From JAYEIA01 sp964472505 (GTDB lineage Bacteria; Bacteroidota; Bacteroidia; Bacteroidales; JAADGE01), in contig CAYYQW010000007.1 of the NCBI GenBank assembly GCA_964472505.1, forward strand, positions 17,182 to 81,181: 64,000 bases of DNA, read 5' to 3'. The translations under genes and the position numbers were made by a program. Under the pieces are notes generated by a model. It did not search any database, was not told the DNA's origin, and saw only the letters and a list, made by a program, of their open reading frames with translations. Below, piece after piece: positions 8,883 to 17,893 of the stretch; position 1 is the stretch's first letter, and the number at the start of each line of letters is the position of its first letter.

Positions 8883-10826
8883 ATGTCTGTCTCAAAAAAA
8901 ATAAAAACCGCCTTAAAAATCAATTTGCGTAAGTTCTCGGAACTGCTGCTTCAGCTGACTGCGGTTTTATTACTACTCACGCTTACACGCCTAATTTTTT
9001 ACGCTTTCAATACGGAATATTATCCGGAAATGTCTTGGGCGCGTTTCGGTAATGTTTTGCGCGGCGGCCTGTTGTTTGATGTCTCTGCGCTCATGTTTGT
9101 AAATGCACTTTACATTCTGCTTTTTCTATTACCTTTCCCGTTTACACACAGAAAGATATACCGCACTGTATTAAAGTATTTGTTTATCATAACCAATGCC
9201 GTAGCTTTGTCGGCAAATATGACGGATGTCTTCTATTTTGATTTCACGCTCAAGCGCAGCACTTTCGATGTGTTCATATTTGCCTGTGAAACTAATATCT
9301 TGCAACTGCTTCCTGAGTTTTTGACGGACTTTTGGTATGGATTTCTAATCGGATTTATTCTAATTGCAATTCTGATTTTTGTTTACAATAAAATCCCTTA
9401 CTGCAAAGCTACTGTCCCGCATTTACCTGCATACATAATTTCCGGAACCTTAATTTTTGTGCTGTCCGGTTATTTGTCCGTAATCGGGATGCGCGGCAGC
9501 TTTGTGAATAAAACCTTTCCCATAACCATAGGCGATGCCGGAAAATATACCGACAAGCCTTTGGACATGGCTTTGGTACTAAACACGCCTTTTTCAATTA
9601 TAAAAACGGCGGAAAAGCTCAGCCTGCAAGAGAAACATTATTTTTCCGAAATTGAATTAAAGAATATTTACACAACTGAACGAAATTTTGAATCCGATAA
9701 TGATTTCAAGTCGCTTAATGTAGTGATAATCATAATGGAAAGTTTTTCTCGGGAATATGTCAGTTTTTTCAATCCGGAGCTTCCTGCCGAAAAAAGTTAC
9801 ACGCCCTTTTTAGATTCATTGGCCGAACATTCGCTTTGCTTTCCGCGCGCTTTCGCCAACGGACGGCAATCGGTTTCGGCTTTGCCGGCTATATGCGCCG
9901 GTATTCCTTATGCCAAGCAAACTTTTGTAAGTTCGCCTTACGCATCGAATGAATTCACGGGTTTAGGACAAGTTCTCTCCGAAAAAAACTATCATACTTC
10001 CTTTTTCCATGGTGCAAACAACGGCAGTTTGGGCCTAGATGCCTTTATGAAAAGAGCCGGTTACGAACACTATTTCGGGAAAGACGAATACGGCAACAAT
10101 GCCGATTACGACGGCAGTTGGGGCATTCGCGACGAAGCATTTTTTCGTTTCTTTGCCGATAAACTCAACCGGTTTCCAAAGCCTTTTCACAGCGTAATTT
10201 TTTCTTTATCGTCGCATCACCCTTACAGTTTGCCCGATCATTATGCCGACAGTTTCCCAAATCTGCAATCGCCCAAATTACGTGCATACCGCTATTCGGA
10301 CAATGCCTTGCGTATGTTTTTCAATTTAGCAAGCCAATCCGATTGGTACGACAACACACTTTTTGTGATTACTGCCGACCACGGTGCTCAATCCAAAAAT
10401 CCGAGATATGCCAATCCGGTGGGCGCTTATGCCGTTCCGATTATCTTTTTCAGCCCGACCGATTCGGACTTGAAAGGCACCGACAGCACCGTAGTTCAGC
10501 ATCTTGATATCATGCCTTCCGTTTTGGCTTATCTTAACTATGAAAAGCCGTTTTTTGCTTTCGGAAAAAATATATTTAATCCCCGCCACACTTTTGGCGC
10601 ATTCATCAATTGCAATGAGATTTGGCAACATATCCGTGATGACTGTGTAATTCAAATGCAAAATGACTCCCTTATCGGGCGATTTAATTATGAAAATGAT
10701 TTTAAATTAGAAAAGCAGATACAATCAAACGATACGCTGTCTGTGCCCGAAAAGCAATTAAAGGCATTTATCCAAACACATAATTATCGAATGATTCATA
10801 ATGAACTGCAATTGAAAAAAGAATAA
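8883..10826 (+). CDS. LTA-synthase-like membrane sulfatase / phosphotransferase
   Basis: 647 aa. The N-terminal ~200 residues carry five hydrophobic segments, followed by a linker and an extracytoplasmic alkaline-phosphatase-fold (sulfatase) domain starting at LNVVIIMESFSREY. Expected active-site pieces are present: the metal-binding E of IIMESFS, a nucleophile loop NGRQSVSALPAI (Ser330 at the position of the Thr/Ser nucleophile), SLSSHHPYSLP, and the metal-binding ADHG near residue 498. Bacteroidota have no lipoteichoic acid, so a role in adding phosphoglycerol or phosphoethanolamine to envelope glycans is more likely than LTA synthesis. It is transcribed alone, starting 51 bp after MITE copy 1. 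Confidence 0.85.
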   Translation: MSVSKKIKTALKINLRKFSELLLQLTAVLLLLTLTRLIFYAFNTEYYPEMSWARFGNVLRGGLLFDVSALMFVNALYILLFLLPFPFTHRKIYRTVLKYLFIITNAVALSANMTDVFYFDFTLKRSTFDVFIFACETNILQLLPEFLTDFWYGFLIGFILIAILIFVYNKIPYCKATVPHLPAYIISGTLIFVLSGYLSVIGMRGSFVNKTFPITIGDAGKYTDKPLDMALVLNTPFSIIKTAEKLSLQEKHYFSEIELKNIYTTERNFESDNDFKSLNVVIIIMESFSREYVSFFNPELPAEKSYTPFLDSLAEHSLCFPRAFANGRQSVSALPAICAGIPYAKQTFVSSPYASNEFTGLGQVLSEKNYHTSFFHGANNGSLGLDAFMKRAGYEHYFGKDEYGNNADYDGSWGIRDEAFFRFFADKLNRFPKPFHSVIFSLSSHHPYSLPDHYADSFPNLQSPKLRAYRYSDNALRMFFNLASQSDWYDNTLFVITADHGAQSKNPRYANPVGAYAVPIIFFSPTDSDLKGTDSTVVQHLDIMPSVLAYLNYEKPFFAFGKNIFNPRHTFGAFINCNEIWQHIRDDCVIQMQNDSLIGRFNYENDFKLEKQIQSNDTLSVPEKQLKAFIQTHNYRMIHNELQLKKE

Positions 10827-10900
10827 ACAACACATCAAAGTTTGATGATGATGAGAAAGATACAAAAAATAATGTTTATTTTTGAACTTATGTTAATATC

Positions 10901-10980
10901 CGGCTTCTCGAAGGTTTTTCTGTCGAAAAAATGCTCGAAGACCTGCGCCCCGGAGTTCGAGCGGAGTCGAGAACGTTGAA
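10901..10980. repeat. Palindromic repeat, left copy, flanking the GIY-YIG gene
   Basis: It reads CGGCTTCTCGAAGG at the left and GGAGTCGAGAACG at the right, with the inner pair GCTCGAA/TTCGAGC around a GACCTGCGCCCCGG loop. Its arms match the reverse complement of the copy at 11417-11494, while the loop lies in the same orientation in both. Nothing else is seen in 10827-11057. Confidence 0.7.
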
Positions 10981-11057
10981 TATAAATTGCCCATTTTATA
11001 TCTCATAATGTCAAGAACGAAAAATATAATTTTTTAAGAATATAAAAATTTCAACAC

Positions 11058-11381
11058 ATGAAGGGCTACACCTACATACTCCAATGCGCTGACGGAACTT
11101 ACTATACCGGCAGCACAAAAAACTTGGATAGACGCCTATCCGAGCATCAATCGGGTGAAGGAGCTAATTATACCCGTAAACGCTTGCCTGTTGAATTGGT
11201 TTATTATGAAGAACATGACCGTATTGACGAAGCTTTCAGAAGAGAACACAAACTTAAAAAATGGAGCCAAAAGAAAAAACAGGCTTTAATAGAAAGAAAT
11301 TATGACGCATTGCCGCCTTTGTCAGAATGTCAAAATGAATCACATTCAAAAAATAAGGGAAAAGAGAAGGTTGAAGAATGA
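11058..11381 (+). CDS. GIY-YIG nuclease-fold protein (YhbQ/UPF0213-like)
   Basis: 107 aa, close to the 80-110 aa of this family. The GIY-YIG elements are YTYIL (residues 4-8) and YYTGS (15-19), followed by LDRRLSEHQSG with the conserved Arg and His, and the EEHDRIDEAFRREHKLKKWSQKKKQALI helix with the metal-binding Glu. Single-domain proteins of this type are probably structure-specific DNA nucleases, but their cellular job is poorly defined. The gene is bracketed by two palindromic repeats in mirrored orientation (10901-10980 and 11417-11494), which may mean it travels with them. Confidence 0.88.
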   Translation: MKGYTYILQCADGTYYTGSTKNLDRRLSEHQSGEGANYTRKRLPVELVYYEEHDRIDEAFRREHKLKKWSQKKKQALIERNYDALPPLSECQNESHSKNKGKEKVEE

Positions 11382-11416
11382 ATATGGTTTACTTTTTTCT
11401 TCTTGGCAGGTTTTTC

Positions 11417-11494
11417 CGGCTTCTCGACTCCGCTCGAAGACCTGCGCCCCGGCGTTCGGGTATTTTTCTACAGAAAAACTTTCGAGAACGTGAA
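11417..11494. repeat. Palindromic repeat, right copy, flanking the GIY-YIG gene
   Basis: The inverted partner of 10901-10980: CGGCTTCTCGACTCCGCTC at the left and ACTTTCGAGAACG at the right. Short open frames over this stretch are artefacts of the palindrome. The rest of 11382-11652 shows no gene. Confidence 0.7.
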
Positions 11495-11652
11495 CACGAG
11501 CCGTTAATATTAAACTATGATATCAAGAACAGATTTTATAGCAATAATCAGACTTTGTTGTGTAAACATACAATAAAAGCCCTAAATCATGCCCCGCCTT
11601 GCATTTATGCCCAACAATTAACATATTTGTACACATACCAATACTTTACACC

Positions 11653-14199
11653 ATGATTCGCTTCACACTTAACGACCAATCCGTAGAATACAAAGGAGAT
11701 GAAAATCGAAATTTATTGGATTTTCTCAGAAATGAAAAATTGCTGACTGCCGTAAAAGACGGCTGCTCCGGCCAAGCCGCTTGCGGTGCCTGTACCGTAG
11801 AAATAGACGGAAAAGCCAAACTGTCCTGTACCCAAAAAATGGAAAAGTTGGAAGGCGCAAAAGTCTATACTCCGGAAGGCTTTCGGAAATACGTATTGGA
11901 TGTAATAGCCAAATCTTTTGTGAACGAAGGCGCTGTTCAATGCGGGTTTTGTACACCCGGTTTCATCAGCCGAACAAAAGTTTTGTTGGGAAAAAACCCC
12001 AACCCGACCATAGAAGAAATTCAAAAGGCCATTCGCCCGCATATTTGCCGCTGCACCGGCTACAAAAAAATAGAAAAAGGCATTCAAACGGCTGCTGAAA
12101 ATCTGCAAGCAAAAAGAAATGTGGAAATCCGAAAAACTTCCGGTAAAATAGGTGTAGGCCATCCAAAATATGAAGCCTACGAAACGGCCATTGGAACCCG
12201 AAAATTTACCAAAGACCTTCATTTTAAAGATATGCTGCACGGAGCCTTAAAGTTCTCAGACCACCCGAAAGCCAAAGTGCTGAAAATTGACACTTCCGAA
12301 GCGGAAAACTTAGCGGGCGTTCACCGAATATTTACAGCAAAAGATATTCCCGGTCATAAAAAAGTGGGTTTGATTTTGCGCGATTGGTCGGTAATGGTGG
12401 ACGAAGGCGAAACCACGCACTACATCGGTGATGTGATAGCCGGCGCGGTGGCCGACACAGCAGATATAGCCCGCAAAGCCGCCGCCCTGATAAAGGTGGA
12501 ATATGAAGTTTTGAAACCGGAAACAGATGTATTCAAAGCCATTGACGGCGAGCGTGTTCATCCCGAACGACCAAATAATTTCGATACCACACAATTTGTA
12601 ATCGGCGATGCGGATGCAGCTTTCAAAAAAGCGGCTTATTATTCAAAAGGACGGTACGAAACCCAACGCATAGAACATGCTTTTTTAGAAAAAGAAGCCT
12701 GCGTTGCTATGCCGGAAGGCGACGGAATAAGAGTATATTCGCAGAGCCAGGGCGTTTATAAAGACCAAGAGCAAATTGCCGAAATATTGGACCTTACCAA
12801 AGAAAAAGTACACATAACTTTAGTGCCCAACGGCGGCGGTTTTGGCGGTAAAGAAGACTTGAGCGTGCAAGGCCAAACGGCATTGTTTTCATACTTAATG
12901 AAAAAGCCTATAAAATTGGCCGTTACGCGCGAAGAATCCATTCGTTTGCATTCTAAGCGGCATCCCGTATTTATGGATATGGAATTGGCTGCCGATGCCA
13001 AAGGTAAATTAACCGCACTGCGTTTGCGAGCCGTGGGCGATACAGGGGCTTATGCGTCGGTAGGTGCCAAAGTGTTGGAACGTGTGGCCGGTCATGCTGC
13101 CGGCGGCTATTTTATTCCCAATGTGGATATTGAAGCTAAAACGGTTTACACCAACAACATTCCTTCGGGTGCCATGCGCGGTTTTGGAGCCAATCAGGTT
13201 ACTTTCGCGCTGGAAGCCTGCGTGGACGATATCTGCGAACAAAGCGGTTTCGACCGTTGGCAATTTCGTTGGGATAATGCCCTGACCGACGGCTTGACTA
13301 CATCTACCGGACAGCGTGTTACCGGCGTAGGCATACGCAAGTGCTTGGAAGAATTGAAAGAAGATTTTTATGCTGCAAAATATGCCGGTTTGGCTTGCGG
13401 AATTAAAAATTCAGGCGTAGGAAACGGCATGGTGGATGAATCTAAAGTGAAAATTGAAATTGTTTCCGAAAAAACAGTGTGTATTCACCACGGTTGGACC
13501 GAAATGGGACAGGGCGTGCACAACATGGCCATGCAAACGCTTTGCGAAGAAACCGGGCTTTCGCCGGAAATCATTGAAGTAAAAGTAGATACCGAAGCGC
13601 AAATAGAAACCGGCATGACAACTTCATCGCGCGCCACGGCTTTAGTAGGATTGGCAGTAATAAGCGCCGCCAAAGCTTTTAAGGAAGATTTGAAAAATCA
13701 CTCGCTTTCCGAACTAAAAGGTAAAACATACAGCGGGCAATATATCTGCGACTGGACGGTAAAACCGGGCAGCGACTCGAAAGACCCTAAAATACATTAT
13801 TCATACGGATATGCCGCACAACTTTGTATATTGAACGATGAAGGTAAAATTGTGAAATTTGTGGCTGCGCACGATGCCGGAAAAATTATGAATCCCATGT
13901 TGTTTGAAGGCCAGATAGAAGGTGCCGTTCACATGGGGCTGGGCTATGCCCTTACGGAAGACTTGCCTATGAAAGACGGCTATCTGCTAAACGATAAAAT
14001 GCGTAAACTCGGTATATTGTTGGCACACGAAACTCCCGAAATAGTGGTAAAAGGCGTAGAAGTAAAAGACGATGTAGGGCCTTACGGCGCAAAAGGAATA
14101 GGCGAAATCGGACTGGTACCCACAGCCGGAGCCGTTGTTAATGCTTTATACAGTTTTGATAAAAAAAGAAGATATAAATTGCCCTTGCTGAAAAAATAG
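11653..14199 (+). CDS. Xanthine-dehydrogenase-like molybdenum hydroxylase (fused Fe-S and Mo domains)
   Basis: 848 aa. Residues 1-160 carry two [2Fe-2S] sites: Cys38, Cys44, Cys47, Cys59 (first spacing x5, where XDH usually has x4), then VQCGFCTPG and HICRCTG. Residues ~170-848 are the two Mo-cofactor domains, with GGGFGGKED, GAMRGFGANQ and AKGIGEIGLVP, whose Glu818 aligns with the catalytic Glu of XDH. There is no FAD domain and no adjacent FAD-subunit gene. This layout resembles the so-called selenium-dependent XDH group, but no selD, yqeB or yqeC is visible here. It probably hydroxylates a purine or other N-heterocycle, passing electrons to an unknown acceptor. The ATG at 11653 matches the usual ferredoxin-domain start; the longer frame begins in non-coding sequence. 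Confidence 0.82.
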   Translation: MIRFTLNDQSVEYKGDENRNLLDFLRNEKLLTAVKDGCSGQAACGACTVEIDGKAKLSCTQKMEKLEGAKVYTPEGFRKYVLDVIAKSFVNEGAVQCGFCTPGFISRTKVLLGKNPNPTIEEIQKAIRPHICRCTGYKKIEKGIQTAAENLQAKRNVEIRKTSGKIGVGHPKYEAYETAIGTRKFTKDLHFKDMLHGALKFSDHPKAKVLKIDTSEAENLAGVHRIFTAKDIPGHKKVGLILRDWSVMVDEGETTHYIGDVIAGAVADTADIARKAAALIKVEYEVLKPETDVFKAIDGERVHPERPNNFDTTQFVIGDADAAFKKAAYYSKGRYETQRIEHAFLEKEACVAMPEGDGIRVYSQSQGVYKDQEQIAEILDLTKEKVHITLVPNGGGFGGKEDLSVQGQTALFSYLMKKPIKLAVTREESIRLHSKRHPVFMDMELAADAKGKLTALRLRAVGDTGAYASVGAKVLERVAGHAAGGYFIPNVDIEAKTVYTNNIPSGAMRGFGANQVTFALEACVDDICEQSGFDRWQFRWDNALTDGLTTSTGQRVTGVGIRKCLEELKEDFYAAKYAGLACGIKNSGVGNGMVDESKVKIEIVSEKTVCIHHGWTEMGQGVHNMAMQTLCEETGLSPEIIEVKVDTEAQIETGMTTSSRATALVGLAVISAAKAFKEDLKNHSLSELKGKTYSGQYICDWTVKPGSDSKDPKIHYSYGYAAQLCILNDEGKIVKFVAAHDAGKIMNPMLFEGQIEGAVHMGLGYALTEDLPMKDGYLLNDKMRKLGILLAHETPEIVVKGVEVKDDVGPYGAKGIGEIGLVPTAGAVVNALYSFDKKRRYKLPLLKK

Positions 14200-14228
14200 A
14201 GATACTAATTGGTTGTTATAAAAAAAAT

Positions 14229-14820
14229 GGGACACTGATTTATTAAGATTATTATGATTGTTATGATAAATGTAGAGAACTGTCGGGTATGCAAGAGCCA
14301 AATCAGTGAAAATCATAAAAAATCATAAGAATCAGTGTAAAAATAAAGGGACACTGATTTATTAAGATTGTTATGATTGTTATGATAAATGTAGGGAACT
14401 GTCGGGTATGCAAGAGCCAAATCAGTGAAAATCATAAAAAATCATAAGAATCAGTGTAAAAAAAACGGGACACTGATTGGTTAAGGTTATTATGATTGTT
14501 ATGATAAAAGCAGGAGACTATCCGCTAAGCATGAAGCTAATCAGTCTAATCATAAAAATCATAAAGAATCAGTGTAAAAAAAAAACAGGACACTGATTTA
14601 TTAAGATTATTATGATTGTTATGATAAAAGCAGGAGACTATCCGCTAAGCATGAAGCTAATCAGTGTAAATCATAAAAATCATAAGAATCAGTGTAAAAA
14701 ATATGAGACACTGATTAGTTAAGATTATTATGATTGTTATGATAAATGTAGAAAAATGTCCGTTAAGCAAGTGCCAAATCAGTCCAAATCATAAATAATT
14801 AGTGTATAAATAATCAGTGT
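14229..14820. repeat. Tandem array of ~119-bp palindromic repeats, left of the GxxExxY gene
   Basis: Five units begin near 14229, 14348, 14467, 14588 and 14706. Each opens with GACACTGATT and closes with AATCAGTGT (inverted ends), with internal TTATGATTGTTATGAT facing ATCATAAAAATCATAA, so each can fold into a long hairpin. The central part exists in two versions (GAACTGTCGGGTATGCA and GACTATCCGCTAAGCATGA). No gene lies in 14200-14841. Confidence 0.85.
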
Positions 14821-14841
14821 ATAAAAATAAAAACCAATAAA

Positions 14842-15069
14842 ATGAATACTAACTATTTGCATTCAGATTTGTCGNNNNNNNNNNNNNNNNNNNNNNNNNN
14901 NNNNNNNNNNNNNNNNNNNNNNNNNNNNNNNNNNNNNNNNNNNNNNNNNNNNNNNNNNNNNNNNNNNNNNNNNNTGCGAGCAACGGATATTGAAGTAGGG
15001 CTGCTCTTAAACTTTGGTAAAAAGCCGCAACATGTCAGAAGAGTATTGACTAAAGATTATAAAAAATAA
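14842..15069 (+). pseudogene. GxxExxY-family gene interrupted by an assembly gap
   Basis: Only the two ends can be read. The start (MNTNYLHSDLS) fits the N-terminus of GxxExxY proteins, and the sequence after the gap (ATDIEVGLLLNFGKKPQHVRRVL) is their characteristic C-terminus. The family is normally about 125 aa; here 100 N replace the middle, so true length and integrity are unknown and the frame across the gap is not evidence. Function is unknown; these genes are typically found between repeats of just this kind. It is listed as a broken entry because the coding sequence cannot be recovered, not because a mutation is seen. Confidence 0.7.
14875..14974. other. Scaffold gap of exactly 100 N
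   Basis: A run of 100 N is a placeholder of unspecified real length. It lies within a repeat array, the kind of place where assemblies break. Confidence 0.98.
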
Positions 15070-15072
15070 GAT

Positions 15073-15300
15073 GGGTACACTGATTGATTATGGGAAAAAA
15101 TATGTGACACTGATTTATTAAGATTGTTATGATTGTTATGATAAATGTAGGGAACTGTCGGGTATGCAGGAACCAAATCAGTGTAAAAAAAAGGGACACT
15201 GATTGGTTAAGATTATTATGATTGTTATGATAAAAACAGGAGACTATCCGTTAAGTATGAACCAAATCAGTGAAAATCATAAAAATCATAAGAATCAGTG
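15073..15300. repeat. Palindromic repeat units right of the GxxExxY gene
   Basis: A fragment near 15073, a shortened unit from about 15104 and a nearly complete unit from 15193 to 15300 continue the array. The last AATCAGTGT ends 20 bp before the next gene's ATG, so the repeat forms that gene's immediate upstream region. Confidence 0.8.
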
Positions 15301-15321
15301 TACAAAAAAAACGAACACTCA

Positions 15322-16941
15322 ATGACAAACAGAGTTTTACTAATAGCAGCAATTACATTTCTTTTAATATTTGACAGTCGAGCGCAGAAAGAAGAAATGC
15401 GTGGGGCATGGGTGGCTACGGCAAAAAATATTGACTACCCGAGCAGCCGATTTCTGAGTTCCGAAGAACAAAAACAAGAGTTTATTGCCCTGTTGGATAC
15501 CTTTAAAAATATTGGGATTAATGCGGTTTTTGTACAAATACGCCCGGCGGCTGATGCTTTTTTCCCTTCCAAATTTGAACCCTGGTCGGAATGGCTAACC
15601 GGCCAACAAGGCAAAGCCCCCGACCCTTATTATGACCCGCTGAAATTTATGATAAAAGAATGCCGCAAACGCGACATACAATTTCATGCATGGATAAATC
15701 CTTTCCGCGCAGTAGCCACCATTACTCATGCCGATATTGCGGAAGACCATATTTCGAACCGAAGACCCGAATGGATTTTTACCTACGACATCAACAAATA
15801 TTTTGACCCCGGCATACCCGAAGTGCGGAATTATGTAATTAACATCATCGCCGATATTGCTCGCCGATACGACATTGACGGCCTTCACTTCGATGATTAC
15901 TTTTATCCCTACCCGAAAAAAGATGAAAGCCGACAAACGATACCCATTCCCGATTCAGAAACATATAAGCTCTACGGAGAAGGCTTTGATAATATTGAAG
16001 ATTGGCGCCGAAACAATATGAATGTATTTATTCGCTCGGTGAATGACTCGTTAAAAGCCATAAAGCCGGACTTAGTTTTCGGGGTTTCTCCTTCCGGCAT
16101 TTGGCGTAACAAATCGCGCGACCCCAAAGGCTCTGATACGCGCGGTTTTGCACATTACGATTATCTGTATGCCGATGTCCTGACTTGGCTGCGCGAAGGC
16201 TGGATAGATTACGTAGCCCCGCAACTTTATTGGAGCATCGGGCATCCGTATGCCGATTACAAAACGCTGGTAGAATGGTGGAGCCAAAACACTTACGGGC
16301 GGCACCTGTACATAGGACACGGCATTTATAACGCCAATTCCGAAGCATCGGATATTAACTGGCAAAACCCGTCACAGCTTCCCAACCAATTGCGAATAAA
16401 TTATGACACCCCCAATGTTTTCGGTAGCATATTCTATAAAGCAAGCAGCATACGGCAAAATCCTTTGGGTATGAACGATTCTTTGAAATACCAATTTTAT
16501 GCTGAAGCAGCCGTACCGCCGCATTTTAGTTGGTTAGCAGATTTGCCGATTGTGGATGACCCGATAGTTCGGGAAGACACCGTTCAAGAAGATGAAGTAT
16601 TGACCGTTGATACAAAAGCACCGCCGCCGCCCACAGATTTAACCGCTGCCAAGTTTGGAAATCAAATAGTACTGTCTTGGACTGCGCCCGATGTATCGGG
16701 AAAGCACCCCGATGATGCGCCGGATTATTATAAAGTGTACCGTTTCCGGGAAGGAGACGATTTGGATTTGAATCCCATACATTTTCGCGAAATCCGTAAC
16801 GACAGTTACTACACCATAAAACGCCGGCGGTTTGCCTTATTCAAAAAGCGTTACGTGTATGTAATTACATCGGTGGACGAAGCCGGAAACGAAAGCCGTG
16901 TTGGAAATGAAATCGAACTCAAACTTAAACTCCGGCATTAG
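15322..16941 (+). CDS. Secreted GHL10-family glycoside-hydrolase-like protein
   Basis: 539 aa. A signal peptide ends near FDSRAQ. The GHL10 (DUF187) TIM-barrel domain starts at EEMRGAWVATAKNIDYPSS and includes INAVFVQIRPAADAFFPSKFEPWSEWLTG, FHAWINPFRAV, IDGLHFDDYFYPYP and DYVAPQLYWSIG. The C-terminal ~110 residues (PPPPTDLTAAKFGNQIVLSW onward) look like a fibronectin type III domain. Related proteins act on cell-wall or other glycans in the envelope; the substrate is not evident. The ATG at 15322 is preferred because the longer frame begins with a GTG inside the palindromic repeat. No partner gene is adjacent. Confidence 0.85.
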   Translation: MTNRVLLIAAITFLLIFDSRAQKEEMRGAWVATAKNIDYPSSRFLSSEEQKQEFIALLDTFKNIGINAVFVQIRPAADAFFPSKFEPWSEWLTGQQGKAPDPYYDPLKFMIKECRKRDIQFHAWINPFRAVATITHADIAEDHISNRRPEWIFTYDINKYFDPGIPEVRNYVINIIADIARRYDIDGLHFDDYFYPYPKKDESRQTIPIPDSETYKLYGEGFDNIEDWRRNNMNVFIRSVNDSLKAIKPDLVFGVSPSGIWRNKSRDPKGSDTRGFAHYDYLYADVLTWLREGWIDYVAPQLYWSIGHPYADYKTLVEWWSQNTYGRHLYIGHGIYNANSEASDINWQNPSQLPNQLRINYDTPNVFGSIFYKASSIRQNPLGMNDSLKYQFYAEAAVPPHFSWLADLPIVDDPIVREDTVQEDEVLTVDTKAPPPPTDLTAAKFGNQIVLSWTAPDVSGKHPDDAPDYYKVYRFREGDDLDLNPIHFREIRNDSYYTIKRRRFALFKKRYVYVITSVDEAGNESRVGNEIELKLKLRH

Positions 16942-17183
16942 AAAGAAAACCGCTGTGGATACAAATCCGCCGCCGCGGTTATTATTATTTCTCCTGCTTT
17001 TGCAAGTCTCTCACATATAAAACTCTAAAGTCCGATGTGTCTTGATTGTTTTGGCAAATAACTTTCAATACAAATCTAAAATCCGGAAGTCAGGGTTTGA
17101 ATTGGTCATTTATAAGTAGTTGCATTCACTTATACGGGTGAGTTTTTTGGATGTCAAGCCCTGACTATTAAGATTATCTGTCT

Positions 17184-17801
17184 CTAGAACTTTATAATCA
17201 GTCCTGCCTCGAGTAAACCTGTACCGTATTTACTTTTAAAGACATTTTCTTTAACGGACAGATCATATACATCAAAATCAGAATACAATCCCAATTTGAA
17301 GCCAATTTTATTTTCCACCAAATAACCGAAATGCATACTGCTTGATATTCCAATATCTGAGTATGAACCAAAGCCGAACTCTGTTTTATTTTCGTCCGAT
17401 GTAATTTGTATCTGTTTCGTTAAAATACCGATATTAGGACCCAATCCAAAATCCCAGAATACATTTTCGTTAAATTTTGTCCGATAGTGAAACTGAATTG
17501 GGATTTTAAACATTTTATCTATTGTATTCACCATATTACCATCAGTCGCATACATTGTTTGACGGTTATTGATTCTTGCTTGTAATGACAAATATTTCCC
17601 TTCATTGATAAAATAATTCAAAGATATTGAAGACACAAGAGCCGGATTGTATAGTTTGTCATTATACGTAAAGTCTTCTGAGTTGAAGAGTCCGGATTTT
17701 GTCTGTACGCCTGTACCGAAGTTAACTCCAAGCTCAAAATTTTGCGCTTCCAAATGAAAGAAATACATCATTGGAATTAATACTAAAATTAATTTTTTCA
17801 T
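17184..17801 (-). CDS. Outer-membrane beta-barrel protein (PorT-like), hypothetical
   Basis: 205 aa. The signal peptide MKKLILVLIPMMYFFHLEAQ is followed by alternating hydrophobic/polar strands (FELGVNFGTGVQTKSG, FHYRTKFNENVFWDFGLGPNIGI, GFKLGLYSDFDVYDL) and a C-terminus LLEAGLIIKF ending in Phe, as expected of a small 8-stranded barrel. No specific function can be given. It is convergent with the GHL10 gene; the 16942-17183 spacer contains an AACCGC/GCGGTT inverted repeat at 16949-16981 that may act as a weak terminator. Confidence 0.7.
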   Translation of the reverse strand: MKKLILVLIPMMYFFHLEAQNFELGVNFGTGVQTKSGLFNSEDFTYNDKLYNPALVSSISLNYFINEGKYLSLQARINNRQTMYATDGNMVNTIDKMFKIPIQFHYRTKFNENVFWDFGLGPNIGILTKQIQITSDENKTEFGFGSYSDIGISSSMHFGYLVENKIGFKLGLYSDFDVYDLSVKENVFKSKYGTGLLEAGLIIKF

Positions 17802-17893
17802 AATTGTGTGTTATTGATTATTATATTGTTAATTCACATATATAACCGTGCCACCGCTTGGAGCAATGGCAGGGTTACGTGTAAATATAGTTT

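Noticed and set aside
11302..11656. Short frames between the GIY-YIG gene and the Mo hydroxylase
   Set aside because: They are created by the palindromic repeat and have no codon or family signal.
14229..14820. Tandem ~119-bp repeats as a CRISPR array or replication origin iterons
   Set aside because: Units are contiguous with inverted ends and no spacers; no replication or cas gene is near; the context is a GxxExxY gene.
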